A DNA stretch of 7,790 nucleotides. Origin: Candidatus Pacearchaeota archaeon (GTDB lineage: Archaea; Nanobdellota; Nanobdellia; Pacearchaeales; GW2011-AR1). The notes under the pieces are model-generated. The model saw only the letters and a list, made by a program, of their open reading frames with translations, ran no database searches and was not told the DNA's origin. How positions within the stretch are numbered: position 1 is the stretch's first letter; each line of letters starts with the position of its first letter. The stretch is taken from positions 1-7,790 of the forward strand of contig PWGL01000062.1 of NCBI GenBank assembly GCA_003554465.1, given 5' to 3'. Positions 1-5,764 of this stretch are shown here, piece by piece. Made by a program: the position numbers and the translations under genes.

Positions 1-539
1 AGGTTTCTAGTAAATTCGAATGACTGAAACAATTCTACTAATATCAAGAGGGTTTTTGATCCTAGGAAAATTACAGCACCATACCAAAGCAATAGTTGTA
101 TAGTTATTAGAGTTCTTACTCCTCGGTACGCGGCTACAAATGTTATAAAGAAAAGGATGAATAATGGGAAGAATGTTCCTATTAGGAAAGGGATGAGATC
201 AAATGTGGTAAACATTGCTACTAGGTTTTCTGGGGCAATATATGCACTAAAAATAAATGCTATTGCAATGCTTAGAGGTATAGATATAGTTCTTTGTTGA
301 AACTCCATAAGCTCAGATAGTGTTAGGAGTACTGCAAAAATTAAAACCAGTAATATTATTCTAGAATTAAAGGCGCTGAAACCCTCACCTTCTGCCCACT
401 CTCCAGAAAGTTTTATAAAAAAATCGCTTACTGGATTTTGTTGAGCAGCAGCAATACCAGCAACCATAGAAAACATAAATAAGCCTAACATTACCAATAC
501 TAATATTTTTCTCACCTGCGCTTCTTTTTCCATACTCAT
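1..539 (-). CDS. Partial membrane protein with N-terminal signal peptide (3' end outside window)
   Basis: Reading the minus strand from the ATG at 539 gives 179 codons with no stop before the left edge, so the C-terminus is missing. The product starts MSMEKEAQVRKILVLVML. It has a hydrophobic segment at residues 12-31 followed by AAAQQ, a plausible signal-peptidase site. A soluble stretch (about 33-58) follows, then hydrophobic segments at about 60-76, 86-102, 114-137 and 148-170. It looks like an exported-N-terminus, multi-TM protein. I do not recognise the family. The middle resembles the 215-aa product of the gene just upstream in transcription (585-1232), suggesting paralogues. The gap to that gene is 45 nt. 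A TATA-like box in the gap could give it its own start, but read-through is equally possible. ATG 533 (Met3) is an alternative start. Confidence 0.75.
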   Translation of the reverse strand, partial: MSMEKEAQVRKILVLVMLGLFMFSMVAGIAAAQQNPVSDFFIKLSGEWAEGEGFSAFNSRIILLVLIFAVLLTLSELMEFQQRTISIPLSIAIAFIFSAYIAPENLVAMFTTFDLIPFLIGTFFPLFILFFITFVAAYRGVRTLITIQLLLWYGAVIFLGSKTLLILVELFQSFEFTRN

Positions 540-554
540 TTTATACTTTTGACC

Positions 555-568
555 TTTATAAATATTTT
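555..568 (-). promoter_or_regulatory. Possible TATA box for the gene ending at the left edge
   Basis: On the minus strand the sequence reads AAAATATTTATAAA, centred about 22 nt before the ATG at 539. This is slightly closer than the 24-27 nt seen for other genes in the window, so it is a weaker call. Confidence 0.35.
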
Positions 569-584
569 GTTTATATCTTCTTTT

Positions 585-1232
585 TTATTTTCTTACCCTG
601 GTTTTCCCTAAATGTTGCAGCAAGGTTTGTTTTCCCTTACCCCACATAAACTTCTTTACGGATTTAACGGAATCTGGTTTATGAGCTAGGACTAGCAGGA
701 ATACAAAAAGAGATATTACTAATGTAATAAATAAGTCACTTGTTATAAATTGCCAAATCTCAAAGAAGTCTGAGGTGAAGAATTGGTAAGGAAAATAATC
801 TCTTGGCTCTACAGATCTTAATAGTAACCATATACCTCCTATAGATAAGAATAGCCCAAAACCATGTAGAATTTCTACTATGAATTTTATGAATAGTATA
901 AGTGCTACTGCTAGGATTATTATTAGTAAGAAGCTACCTATTTTTTCTCCAAAGTAACCATAGAATCTTGTTCTTTGGGATACTGAAAAAGAGATAAATA
1001 TTGAAATTATTATTGCTAAAACTGCTGATATGGCAGGATTTCCCATACTTTTGTTTAGGGTAAAAAAGATTAGTGCAAAAAAAGTGATGAAAATAAGTAC
1101 AAACATGACATTTGGATTTTCAATAATCCTGTCAATTGAATACTGGCCATATTGACTTGTAAAACCTAATGTTAAGGGGGCAATTATTATTAACGCAAGT
1201 ATTGAAAATATTGTTAGGTTTTTTCCTTTCAT
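585..1232 (-). CDS. Multi-pass membrane protein of unknown function, 215 aa
   Basis: The protein has hydrophobic segments at about residues 6-26 (signal-like or first TM), 41-59, 66-86, 98-121, 122-139 and 166-184, then a basic tail (residues 186-215) ending KTRVRK. With so many Lys/Arg the tail is probably cytosolic. No catalytic motif or known family is visible. Its ATG overlaps the stop of the 86-aa gene upstream in an ATGA (1229-1232), so the two are almost certainly co-transcribed and translationally coupled. Residues 42-118 share a layout with residues 60-137 of the partial product at 1-539: a long TM helix, a short polar loop, a second helix with an IS..L.I.I..IFS-like run, then a third helix. 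This suggests an old tandem duplication. The function is unknown; a complex of the three products in the membrane is only an inference. Confidence 0.8.
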   Translation of the reverse strand: MKGKNLTIFSILALIIIAPLTLGFTSQYGQYSIDRIIENPNVMFVLIFITFFALIFFTLNKSMGNPAISAVLAIIISIFISFSVSQRTRFYGYFGEKIGSFLLIIILAVALILFIKFIVEILHGFGLFLSIGGIWLLLRSVEPRDYFPYQFFTSDFFEIWQFITSDLFITLVISLFVFLLVLAHKPDSVKSVKKFMWGKGKQTLLQHLGKTRVRK

Positions 1233-1489
1233 TTTTTCCTGTAGCCAATTATTTCATTTCCTTTATAAATAGGGACTTCCTCTCCTCTTTGCTTTCTTGT
1301 TGTAGGAGATTTATTTTTAACAATTAGAAAACCAATAGCAATAACTATTAACGAGGGAATTATGATCCATAGGGTGTCTAATTCTGGTAAAATTTCTTCG
1401 TCTAATATCTCTGGAAAAACCAAGCTTACTACTGCTATGGCTAAACCTATAATTATTAAGACATAACCAATCATTTTTTTACTCTTCAT
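1229..1489 (-). CDS. Small two-TM membrane protein, 86 aa
   Basis: The 86-aa protein starts MKSKKMIGYVLIIIG. It has two hydrophobic helices at about residues 7-25 and 39-57, joined by an acidic loop (PEILDEEILPELD), and a basic polar tail that ends EEVPIYKGNEIIGYRKK. The loop is probably outside and both ends inside, by the positive-inside rule. The closing VPIY-(x)n-IIGYRK motif looks like a constrained element and resembles tails I recall on small archaeal membrane proteins, but I cannot name a family. It is the first gene of a minus-strand operon, overlapping the next by 4 nt. A TATA-like box 27 nt upstream supports this start. GAGG also lies just before the ATG, but too close for a normal Shine-Dalgarno. 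ATG at Met6 is an alternative. Confidence 0.75.
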   Translation of the reverse strand: MKSKKMIGYVLIIIGLAIAVVSLVFPEILDEEILPELDTLWIIIPSLIVIAIGFLIVKNKSPTTRKQRGEEVPIYKGNEIIGYRKK

Positions 1490-1512
1490 TTTCCTCTTTT
1501 GCCGCTGTTATG

Positions 1513-1520
1513 AATATAAG
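1513..1520 (-). promoter_or_regulatory. TATA-like box of the 86-aa / 215-aa operon
   Basis: The minus strand reads CTTATATT, centred about 27 nt before the ATG at 1489, which fits leaderless transcription. It lies next to a plus-strand box at 1525-1533, so this is a compact divergent promoter region. Confidence 0.45.
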
Positions 1521-1524
1521 TAAC

Positions 1525-1533
1525 TTTTTAAAT
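1525..1533 (+). promoter_or_regulatory. TATA-like box in front of the truncated trm5 copy
   Basis: TTTTTAAAT is centred 25 nt before the ATG at 1554. The identical nonamer lies at exactly the same distance from the ATG of the intact trm5-like gene (2604-2612). This is probably the original trm5 promoter, or a copy of it. With no clear terminator after the short ORF, transcripts from here may run into mntA-hepT. Confidence 0.5.
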
Positions 1534-1551
1534 TTAACTTTTTATTTTGTT

Positions 1552-1592
1552 TTATGATTGATGTAAAAATACCTAGCAGTTATGATGTTGTG
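1552..1592 (+). repeat. Direct repeat, left copy (41 bp, 5' end of trm5)
   Basis: These 41 bases are identical to 2631-2671: TT plus the first 13 codons of trm5 (MIDVKIPSSYDVV). Identity stops abruptly at 1592/2671. Upstream of the ATG the copies diverge except for the TATA-like nonamer at the same spacing; by eye 19 of 29 positions agree over 1525-1553 versus 2604-2632. Confidence 0.95.
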
Positions 1593-1676
1593 TTTTGTCC
1601 ATATATTTTTAATTTAAGGATAAATGGATGTATGAGGGGGATTTTTGAGAAAAAGGCAAACAATAATTTATTTTGA
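1554..1676 (+). pseudogene. Truncated 5' copy of the trm5-like gene (40-codon ORF)
   Basis: The ORF begins with the same 13 codons as the intact gene at 2633, then switches to an unrelated sequence (FCPYIFNLRINGC and on) and stops with TGA at 1674-1676. The SAM-binding fold is absent, so this cannot be a working methyltransferase. Because its TATA-like box and ATG are intact, a 40-aa peptide could still be made. The simplest reading is that it is the original start of trm5, cut off from its body by the DNA that carries mntA-hepT. An alternative is a duplicated trm5 copy that lost its interior; a faint PY.F..RI resemblance to the trm5 C-terminus hints at this, but it is too short to rely on. 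Confidence 0.6.
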
Positions 1677-1689
1677 TATAAGAGAAAAT

Positions 1690-1698
1690 AATTTAAAG
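1690..1698 (+). promoter_or_regulatory. TATA-like box of mntA-hepT
   Basis: AATTTAAAG is centred about 24-25 nt before the mntA ATG at 1719, at leaderless spacing and with no Shine-Dalgarno. Confidence 0.5.
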
Positions 1699-1718
1699 GT
1701 CTTCTTCTTATCTTTTAT

Positions 1719-2108
1719 ATGGAAAATAAAGATTTAGATTTGTTTTTGGAAAAGTTGAAAGAAATGCCTGATTTTGATAAGGTAGAGTTTGTTTTCTTCT
1801 ATGGATCTCATGCTCAGAGCAAAGAGAATAAGCTATCAGATATAGATTTTGCAGTATATTATAATGGCGACGAAAAGAAAAGATTCGATTTCAAAATTAA
1901 ATTAATGGCTAAATTACCAGAGAAATTCGATGTTAGAATTTTCCAAGATTTACCCCTATATGTTAGGATTAATGTATTAAAGGGGGAAATAGTTTATGCC
2001 AAAGACGAGAGATTTGCTTATGATAAAGCTTATGAAACAATAAAAAATTTTGAAGATTTCAAGAGACACTATTATGACTATATAAAAAGGAGACCTGCAG
2101 TAAAATGA
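1719..2108 (+). CDS. mntA: MntA-like nucleotidyltransferase antitoxin, 129 aa
   Basis: This is a minimal nucleotidyltransferase (MNT) of the DNA polymerase beta fold. Residues 29-43 carry the family signature GSX10DXD: G29-S30, then ten residues, then D41-I-D43. A third acidic residue (D71 in FDVRIF) is in the expected place for metal binding. In the studied type VII system, MntA moves AMP from ATP onto a tyrosine of the HEPN toxin HepT and so silences it. All visible catalytic residues are intact, so activity is expected. The length is usual for the family. Its stop overlaps the hepT ATG (ATGA, 2105-2108), giving coupled synthesis with antitoxin first. The ATG is supported by the TATA-like box 24-25 nt upstream. 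The function of this exact pair is inferred from family and context. Confidence 0.88.
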   Translation: MENKDLDLFLEKLKEMPDFDKVEFVFFYGSHAQSKENKLSDIDFAVYYNGDEKKRFDFKIKLMAKLPEKFDVRIFQDLPLYVRINVLKGEIVYAKDERFAYDKAYETIKNFEDFKRHYYDYIKRRPAVK

Positions 2109-2539
2109 TAGAGAAAAAAGAGTTAAGAAAAAGTCTTGTAGAGGATAAAATAGAAAGTGTAATAGAATCTTTACAGTATATGGGGGAGAAATTACCAAAA
2201 AATTTTGAAGATTTTGATTCTAGGACAATAAGAAATTCAATTTATAAGGAAACTGAATTTGCTATTCAGAATATTATTGATATTTGTTCTATAATAAATT
2301 CTGATTTGAGATTGGGTTCTCCGGAAACAGAAGATTCAATATTTGATCATTTAGAGAAACATAATATTTTTAATAAAGAAGTTATAACTTTAATTAGAGA
2401 GATGAAGAGATTTAGGAATGTGCTGGTACATAGATACGGGGAAATTAAAGATAAACAAGCTTTCGAAACAATTAAAGAAAACTTAAATGATTTTGAAAAA
2501 GTAGTAAAAGAAGTAGAGGAATTCTTAAAAAACAATTAA
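2105..2539 (+). CDS. hepT: HepT-like HEPN (DUF86) ribonuclease toxin, 144 aa
   Basis: This is an all-helical HEPN-domain protein of the DUF86/HepT group. Near the C-terminus is the RX4HXY motif: R104-N-V-L-V-H109-R-Y111. R and H are the RNase active site formed across the HEPN dimer, and Y111 matches the tyrosine that MntA AMPylates in characterised pairs. The N-terminal half has the typical helix pattern (about residues 43-65, RNSIYKETEFAIQNIIDICS). The cytosolic RNA target cannot be told from sequence; tRNA or mRNA cleavage is known for relatives. All key residues are present, so it should be toxic without MntA. It overlaps mntA by 4 nt. A T-rich run follows about 20 nt after the stop. The pair may serve as a phage-defence or addiction module. 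Confidence 0.88.
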   Translation: MIEKKELRKSLVEDKIESVIESLQYMGEKLPKNFEDFDSRTIRNSIYKETEFAIQNIIDICSIINSDLRLGSPETEDSIFDHLEKHNIFNKEVITLIREMKRFRNVLVHRYGEIKDKQAFETIKENLNDFEKVVKEVEEFLKNN

Positions 2540-2560
2540 ATTATTATCTTTCGCAATGTA

Positions 2561-2570
2561 ATTTTTTTAT
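2561..2570 (+). terminator. T-rich terminator-like run after hepT
   Basis: A run of seven Ts (2562-2568) lies 22 nt after the hepT stop and is followed by an AT-only stretch. Archaeal RNA polymerase stops at such T tracts without needing a hairpin. It separates hepT from the trm5 promoter. Confidence 0.4.
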
Positions 2571-2603
2571 TATAATAATATTGGTTTGAGCTATATGGGT
2601 ATA

Positions 2604-2613
2604 TTTTTAAATA
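2604..2613 (+). promoter_or_regulatory. TATA-like box of the intact trm5-like gene
   Basis: TTTTTAAATA is centred 24-25 nt before the ATG at 2633. This spacing selects that ATG over the in-frame TTG at 2624. Confidence 0.55.
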
Positions 2614-2630
2614 AACTTAATTATTGTTAG

Positions 2631-2671
2631 TTATGATTGATGTAAAAATACCTAGCAGTTATGATGTTGTG
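2631..2671 (+). repeat. Direct repeat, right copy (41 bp, start of intact trm5)
   Basis: Identical over all 41 bases to 1552-1592; the unit start-to-start distance is 1079 bp. This copy is joined to the complete gene. Confidence 0.95.
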
Positions 2672-3418
2672 GGAGATATAGCTATTTTGAAATTTGAAGA
2701 TGAAAGTAAAAGTTATAAGAAGAAGGTAGCTAAAAAATTATTAGAACAGCAGAAGAATATAAATACAGTTTTGGAGAAAAAAGAGAAAGTTAAAGGAAGG
2801 TTAAGAACAATTAATACTGTCTATCTGGCTGGCGAGAAAAAAGTTGAGACTGTTCATAAAGAATCTAATTGTCGTTTTAAGGTTAATTTAGAAGAGACTT
2901 ATTTCACTCCGAGATTAAGTAATGATAGGTTGGAGGTGGCTGAAAAAATTGAGGATGGAGATAAAGTATTAGTTATGTTTGCAGGTGTTGGCCCATATTC
3001 AATTGTCATAGCTAAGAATTCTAAACCGGAGATAGTTTATAGTGTTGAGATTGGCAGGAAGTGTAGCGAATTGGCCGATAAAAATGTGGAGATGAATAAT
3101 TTAAATAATGTCAAAGTTGTTCAAGGTGACGTTAAATTACAAATACCTAGGTTGAGGGGGGAATGTTTGAAATTTGATAAAATAATAATGCCAAGACCAC
3201 AATTAAAAGATACTTTTTTAGAGCAGGCATTTATGGTTTCTAAGAAAGGCTGTGAAATAGTATATTATGGATTTGGCCAAGATATAGAAAAGATTAAGGA
3301 GCAGATAAAGGACGAAGCTGATAAAGCTGGAAAGAAGATAAAATTTTCAGAAGAAGATACTGCAGGCAATATAGCCCCATATAAATTTAGGTATAGAATT
3401 ATTTTTCAGGTTGTTTAG
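2633..3418 (+). CDS. trm5: Trm5/Taw2-family tRNA methyltransferase, probably tRNA (guanine37-N1)-methyltransferase, 261 aa
   Basis: This is a class I SAM-dependent methyltransferase of the archaeal Trm5/TYW2 group, which methylates (or alkylates) G37 next to the tRNA anticodon and keeps reading frame. In order: a D2-like N-terminus (SSYDVVGDIAIL, 8-19), the family element YFTPRLSNDRL (90-100), SAM motif I VLVMFAGVGPYS (112-123), the acidic residue E139 in VYSVEIG, D166 in VVQGDV, and IIMPRPQLK (184-192) at the position of the catalytic-loop motif. At 261 aa it is shorter than typical aTrm5 proteins and lacks the extra N-terminal D1 domain. Promoter spacing and the matching 5' repeat both support the ATG at 2633. 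I cannot exclude the wyosine enzyme Taw2 or another Trm5 subtype. Its stop overlaps that of the opposing 99-aa gene. Its promoter lies beside the toxin-antitoxin segment. Confidence 0.82.
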   Translation: MIDVKIPSSYDVVGDIAILKFEDESKSYKKKVAKKLLEQQKNINTVLEKKEKVKGRLRTINTVYLAGEKKVETVHKESNCRFKVNLEETYFTPRLSNDRLEVAEKIEDGDKVLVMFAGVGPYSIVIAKNSKPEIVYSVEIGRKCSELADKNVEMNNLNNVKVVQGDVKLQIPRLRGECLKFDKIIMPRPQLKDTFLEQAFMVSKKGCEIVYYGFGQDIEKIKEQIKDEADKAGKKIKFSEEDTAGNIAPYKFRYRIIFQVV

Positions 3419-3714
3419 ATTGAGGCAGCTCTTCTAGGATCCTCATATGCTTTGAGAAAAGAACACACTTCTCCTTGCCCATAACTACTTTCTGCATAAC
3501 TACGGACATAATCTCTTAACTCTAAATAACTAGTAATGTCTTTTTCTGGATCGTCAGTATTTTGGTAAGGTGCTATCTCAAATTCTTCACAAACCTCATC
3601 AATTAGTGGCTGAAAATTTCCATCAAGCCTCGAAAAACCCTCATCATTTTTTGCCCTTATAATTTCTTGAGCTATATCTTCAAGAGGGACTTTTTCATTA
3701 TTTTCATTAGTCAT
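3415..3714 (-). CDS. Small acidic protein of unknown function, 99 aa
   Basis: I do not recognise a family. The protein is acidic, with no signal peptide or TM segment, and is probably cytosolic. Predicted helices lie around residues 9-24, 34-48, 60-78 and 82-91. There are two cysteines (C42, C84), not in a metal-binding pattern. Its stop codon (3415-3417) overlaps the trm5 stop (3416-3418) head to head, with no spacer. It lies 35 nt downstream of the HerA-like gene on the same strand, but a TATA-like box in that gap, about 26 nt before its ATG, suggests its own transcript. Support that it is a real gene: a good archaeal promoter, normal composition and 99 uninterrupted codons. Confidence 0.65.
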   Translation of the reverse strand: MTNENNEKVPLEDIAQEIIRAKNDEGFSRLDGNFQPLIDEVCEEFEIAPYQNTDDPEKDITSYLELRDYVRSYAESSYGQGEVCSFLKAYEDPRRAASI

Positions 3715-3732
3715 TTTATAGAGATAAAAAAG

Positions 3733-3746
3733 ATATTTTTTAAACC
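3733..3746 (-). promoter_or_regulatory. TATA-like box of the 99-aa gene
   Basis: The minus strand reads GGTTTAAAAAATAT, centred about 26 nt before the ATG at 3714, in the 35-nt gap after the HerA-like gene. The T run that follows (minus strand, about 3725-3732) could also end HerA-like transcripts. Confidence 0.45.
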
Positions 3747-3749
3747 TTA

Positions 3750-5654
3750 CTACAATCTTTTTTTAACCTTTACTGCCGTTGGCGCTTCACCACCATGCCA
3801 TGTAAATTTAGGTCTCATTCTCATAGGGTAGATTCTCTCGCTATTGTCATCTAAAATTATTGCAGAACCTTTCAATCTAGGTAAGTCATCTAAATATTGT
3901 TTAATACCTTTTAATAGGTAAGACTGCATTATGTTATTTAGCGCATCAACGTCTGGTTTGGCTGTAACTCTATGAGATATGATTATATCTGACTGGGTTG
4001 TGACATCTCTGGCAAGGGCCCCTGGTTGCTGAGTTGCCATTATTAAAGATATTCCTGGCTGTCTACCTTCTCTTAACAATCTTATAAGGTCGTCAGTTGC
4101 AGGAGTTTTTTTATCGTCGGGAATAAATTCGTGACATTCATCTACAAATAGCCATACCAGCGGCATTTCTCTTTTTGTTTCAAAAGATAAGTAGTCTATA
4201 CCTTTTTCAACTGCCTGAATTTCTTCAGATTTTCTAGACATCATTCTTTGGTCGAACAATTTCCTACTAATTGTTGCGACTACTAATGCCCTAACATTAA
4301 AAGCTCCCACGCTACCATACATTGATAGGTCAAGTACAGATGTTTCACCACCCTTAACTAACTCATCGATATTAGTTCCGCCTTTAGAAAATATTTTCCA
4401 TGATTGTGCTGCCTCAAAAAGGGCAGTGGCAGAATTTTTTGTTTCATTCTTTACTGTCTTGTCTTCATCAATCTTATCTATTATCTCTTTTATCGAAAAA
4501 GTTTTTTTGCCCTCTTTTAGATCTGTAACTGATCTTTCTATCAAAACAGCTACAGGATTTGTTAGATCTAGATTAAATGTTAGTACCCAATCCTCAGCTT
4601 TTAAGTCTGCAGGATCAATAGAAAATTTTTTATCTATGGGCAGCCCTCTGTCATAATACTCTTTATAATATCCTTCTGGTACGAAAACTCTTACGGGTGT
4701 TTGTTTTGGCTTTAATCCCCATTCTTGCAGCAAAGGGGTTTCTTTTTCGTTGGCATATTTCATAGTCCAGAAAATTCCCATAGTATCAAATATAAGTCCT
4801 GCCACATTCCCTTTTTCTTCTTTTGGCAATGTAGCCAATTCTTCTGCTATAGCTCCCAAAGAATATGAATTATGAACAATTATATCATTAGCTACAAAAT
4901 TGTGACCATTTGGAACTGAAATATCATATACTTTAAAATTTCCTTCTAACATTTCAATAGATGTAATTTTATCCCAAAATATATCTGAATTTGCTAATAG
5001 CTCAAGACTTTTATTTTGGTCAGCTTTTGATATTTGCAATAGGGTTTGTCTTGATGGAGCAATCTTAGTGGTTTCGCATCCTATATTTCCTTCTACCTTT
5101 TCCAAATTCTTAGGTTTATAAGTTTCCCACAGACCTTTTGGGATGGTATCTATATTTGTATTTTTTCTATCAAAATTTTCAGTTTTCCTTGGAGTTGCTA
5201 TTCTGCTACCTATATTTAGTTTTTCTGCAGGTTTCCACCCTTTTATTGTAAATAAAGGATGTTCAGGAGTAATTTTTATTTCTTTTCCGCTTCTTAATTT
5301 TATTTTCAACAATTTTTTAACCTTCCGTGAAAAAAACTCTGTTTTTTCTGCAGGTTTTATTTTTAGATGGTTATTTAGAGACAGAACTTTTTCTTTGTCA
5401 TTTTCTAAATCTTTTATCGGCTTTTTTGAACCATCTGCCAAAGTTATTAAAGTATCTCCGTGCAGACATTTTCCGCTACCTCTCTTCCCAGAAACTAAGA
5501 CTACATGTGAACGAGCAATGTCCATATATACAGGGTTTGATAAAGAAGTGTATCTTCCCATCTTTACATAACTCTTTCCAATATAAATTAACCCTTTATC
5601 TCCGAATTTCTTTTTATCTGCTTCGTCTCTCCCTATAATTATATCTCTCGGCAT
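3750..5654 (-). CDS. HerA-like (DUF87) hexameric ATPase interrupted by an intein, 634 aa precursor
   Basis: This is a P-loop ATPase of the HerA/FtsK/VirD4 superfamily; such enzymes form hexameric rings that pump or remodel DNA. The precursor holds a 200-aa intein (C63-N262); after splicing the mature protein would be 434 aa. Walker A is GKRGSGK (56-62) joined to S263. Walker B is VWLFVDECHEF (500-510) with D505/E506. A sensor-like strand LIMATQQPG (537-545) and the typical REGRQPG (528-534) precede it or follow it, and R562 in ISHRVTAKPDVD is a candidate arginine finger. The C-terminus is basic (KVKKRL). No nurA, mre11 or rad50 gene is next to it, so this is better called a HerA-like paralogue than classical HerA. 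The ATG is supported by a TATA-like box 26 nt upstream. The extein DNA role is inferred from family. Confidence 0.88.
   Translation of the reverse strand: MPRDIIIGRDEADKKKFGDKGLIYIGKSYVKMGRYTSLSNPVYMDIARSHVVLVSGKRGSGKCLHGDTLITLADGSKKPIKDLENDKEKVLSLNNHLKIKPAEKTEFFSRKVKKLLKIKLRSGKEIKITPEHPLFTIKGWKPAEKLNIGSRIATPRKTENFDRKNTNIDTIPKGLWETYKPKNLEKVEGNIGCETTKIAPSRQTLLQISKADQNKSLELLANSDIFWDKITSIEMLEGNFKVYDISVPNGHNFVANDIIVHNSYSLGAIAEELATLPKEEKGNVAGLIFDTMGIFWTMKYANEKETPLLQEWGLKPKQTPVRVFVPEGYYKEYYDRGLPIDKKFSIDPADLKAEDWVLTFNLDLTNPVAVLIERSVTDLKEGKKTFSIKEIIDKIDEDKTVKNETKNSATALFEAAQSWKIFSKGGTNIDELVKGGETSVLDLSMYGSVGAFNVRALVVATISRKLFDQRMMSRKSEEIQAVEKGIDYLSFETKREMPLVWLFVDECHEFIPDDKKTPATDDLIRLLREGRQPGISLIMATQQPGALARDVTTQSDIIISHRVTAKPDVDALNNIMQSYLLKGIKQYLDDLPRLKGSAIILDDNSERIYPMRMRPKFTWHGGEAPTAVKVKKRL
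4869..5468 (-). mobile_element. Class 1 mini-intein with remnant endonuclease region, 200 aa, in the Walker A motif
   Basis: The intein spans precursor residues 63-262. Block A is CLHGDTLITLADG with the N-terminal nucleophile C63. Block B is KEIKITPEHPLF with T129xxH132. Block F is VYDISVPNGHNF (D244, H251). Block G is IIVHN with H261-N262, followed by extein S263 (TCA, 4866-4868). All splicing residues are present, so autocatalytic splicing is expected. Between blocks B and F are about 85 residues instead of a full LAGLIDADG domain: no DOD active-site motif is visible, yet a stretch at about 198-230 ending ANSDIFWDKI resembles the C-terminal flank of archaeal LAGLIDADG inteins. It therefore looks like an intein that lost its homing enzyme and is kept by splicing. 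The insertion point between Lys and Ser of the P-loop is a classic intein site. Confidence 0.93.
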
Positions 5655-5676
5655 TTTTTAGACCTCTTTTATACTG

Positions 5677-5684
5677 TATTTAAG
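5677..5684 (-). promoter_or_regulatory. TATA-like box of the HerA-like gene
   Basis: The minus strand reads CTTAAATA, centred about 26 nt before the ATG at 5654. A second AT element (GTATAAAAG, 5666-5674) lies closer, about 16 nt from the ATG, and is less likely by spacing. Confidence 0.45.
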
Positions 5685-5734
5685 AATAGTTAACTTATAA
5701 ATTTAATTAATGTCTTGCAATTTTTATGGTAAAG

Positions 5735-5746
5735 TTTTTTAAATAT
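5735..5746 (+). promoter_or_regulatory. TATA-like box of the 226-aa membrane-anchored protein
   Basis: TTTTTTAAATAT is centred 24-25 nt before the ATG at 5765. It shares the 110-bp divergent intergenic region with the HerA-like promoter. Confidence 0.55.
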
Positions 5747-5764
5747 TGTTAAATAATTTATCTT

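Larger units (their letters stand above)
1593..2630 (+). other. Putative inserted segment carrying mntA-hepT between trm5 direct repeats
   Basis: The 1038 bp between the two 41-bp repeats hold the toxin-antitoxin pair, its promoter, a T-rich end and a replacement promoter for trm5. Recombination between the repeats would remove exactly one repeat plus this segment and leave a single intact trm5 with the left promoter. That is the formal layout of an element inserted in the 5' end of a gene. No integrase, transposase or terminal inverted repeats are visible, so the mechanism is open; tandem duplication followed by insertion or loss would give the same picture. Confidence 0.35.

Noticed and set aside
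1593..1676. Tail of the truncated trm5 copy as the deleted gene's own 3' end
   Set aside because: The PY.F..RI similarity to the trm5 C-terminus and a shared TGAGGGGG near 3155 are too short in AT-rich DNA to claim homology.
2624..2632. In-frame TTG start nine bases before the trm5 ATG
   Set aside because: The TATA-like box spacing and the left repeat copy, whose reading frame has no TTG at that place, both point to ATG 2633.
5143..5638. Long plus-strand open frames opposite the HerA-like intein gene
   Set aside because: They are antisense shadows: Phe/Leu/Ser-rich translations with no promoter, opposite a clear family match.
3750..5654. Classical HerA of the HerA-NurA DNA end-resection operon
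   Set aside because: No nurA, mre11 or rad50 is nearby and the N-terminus differs from the usual HerA barrel domain, so only HerA-like is justified.
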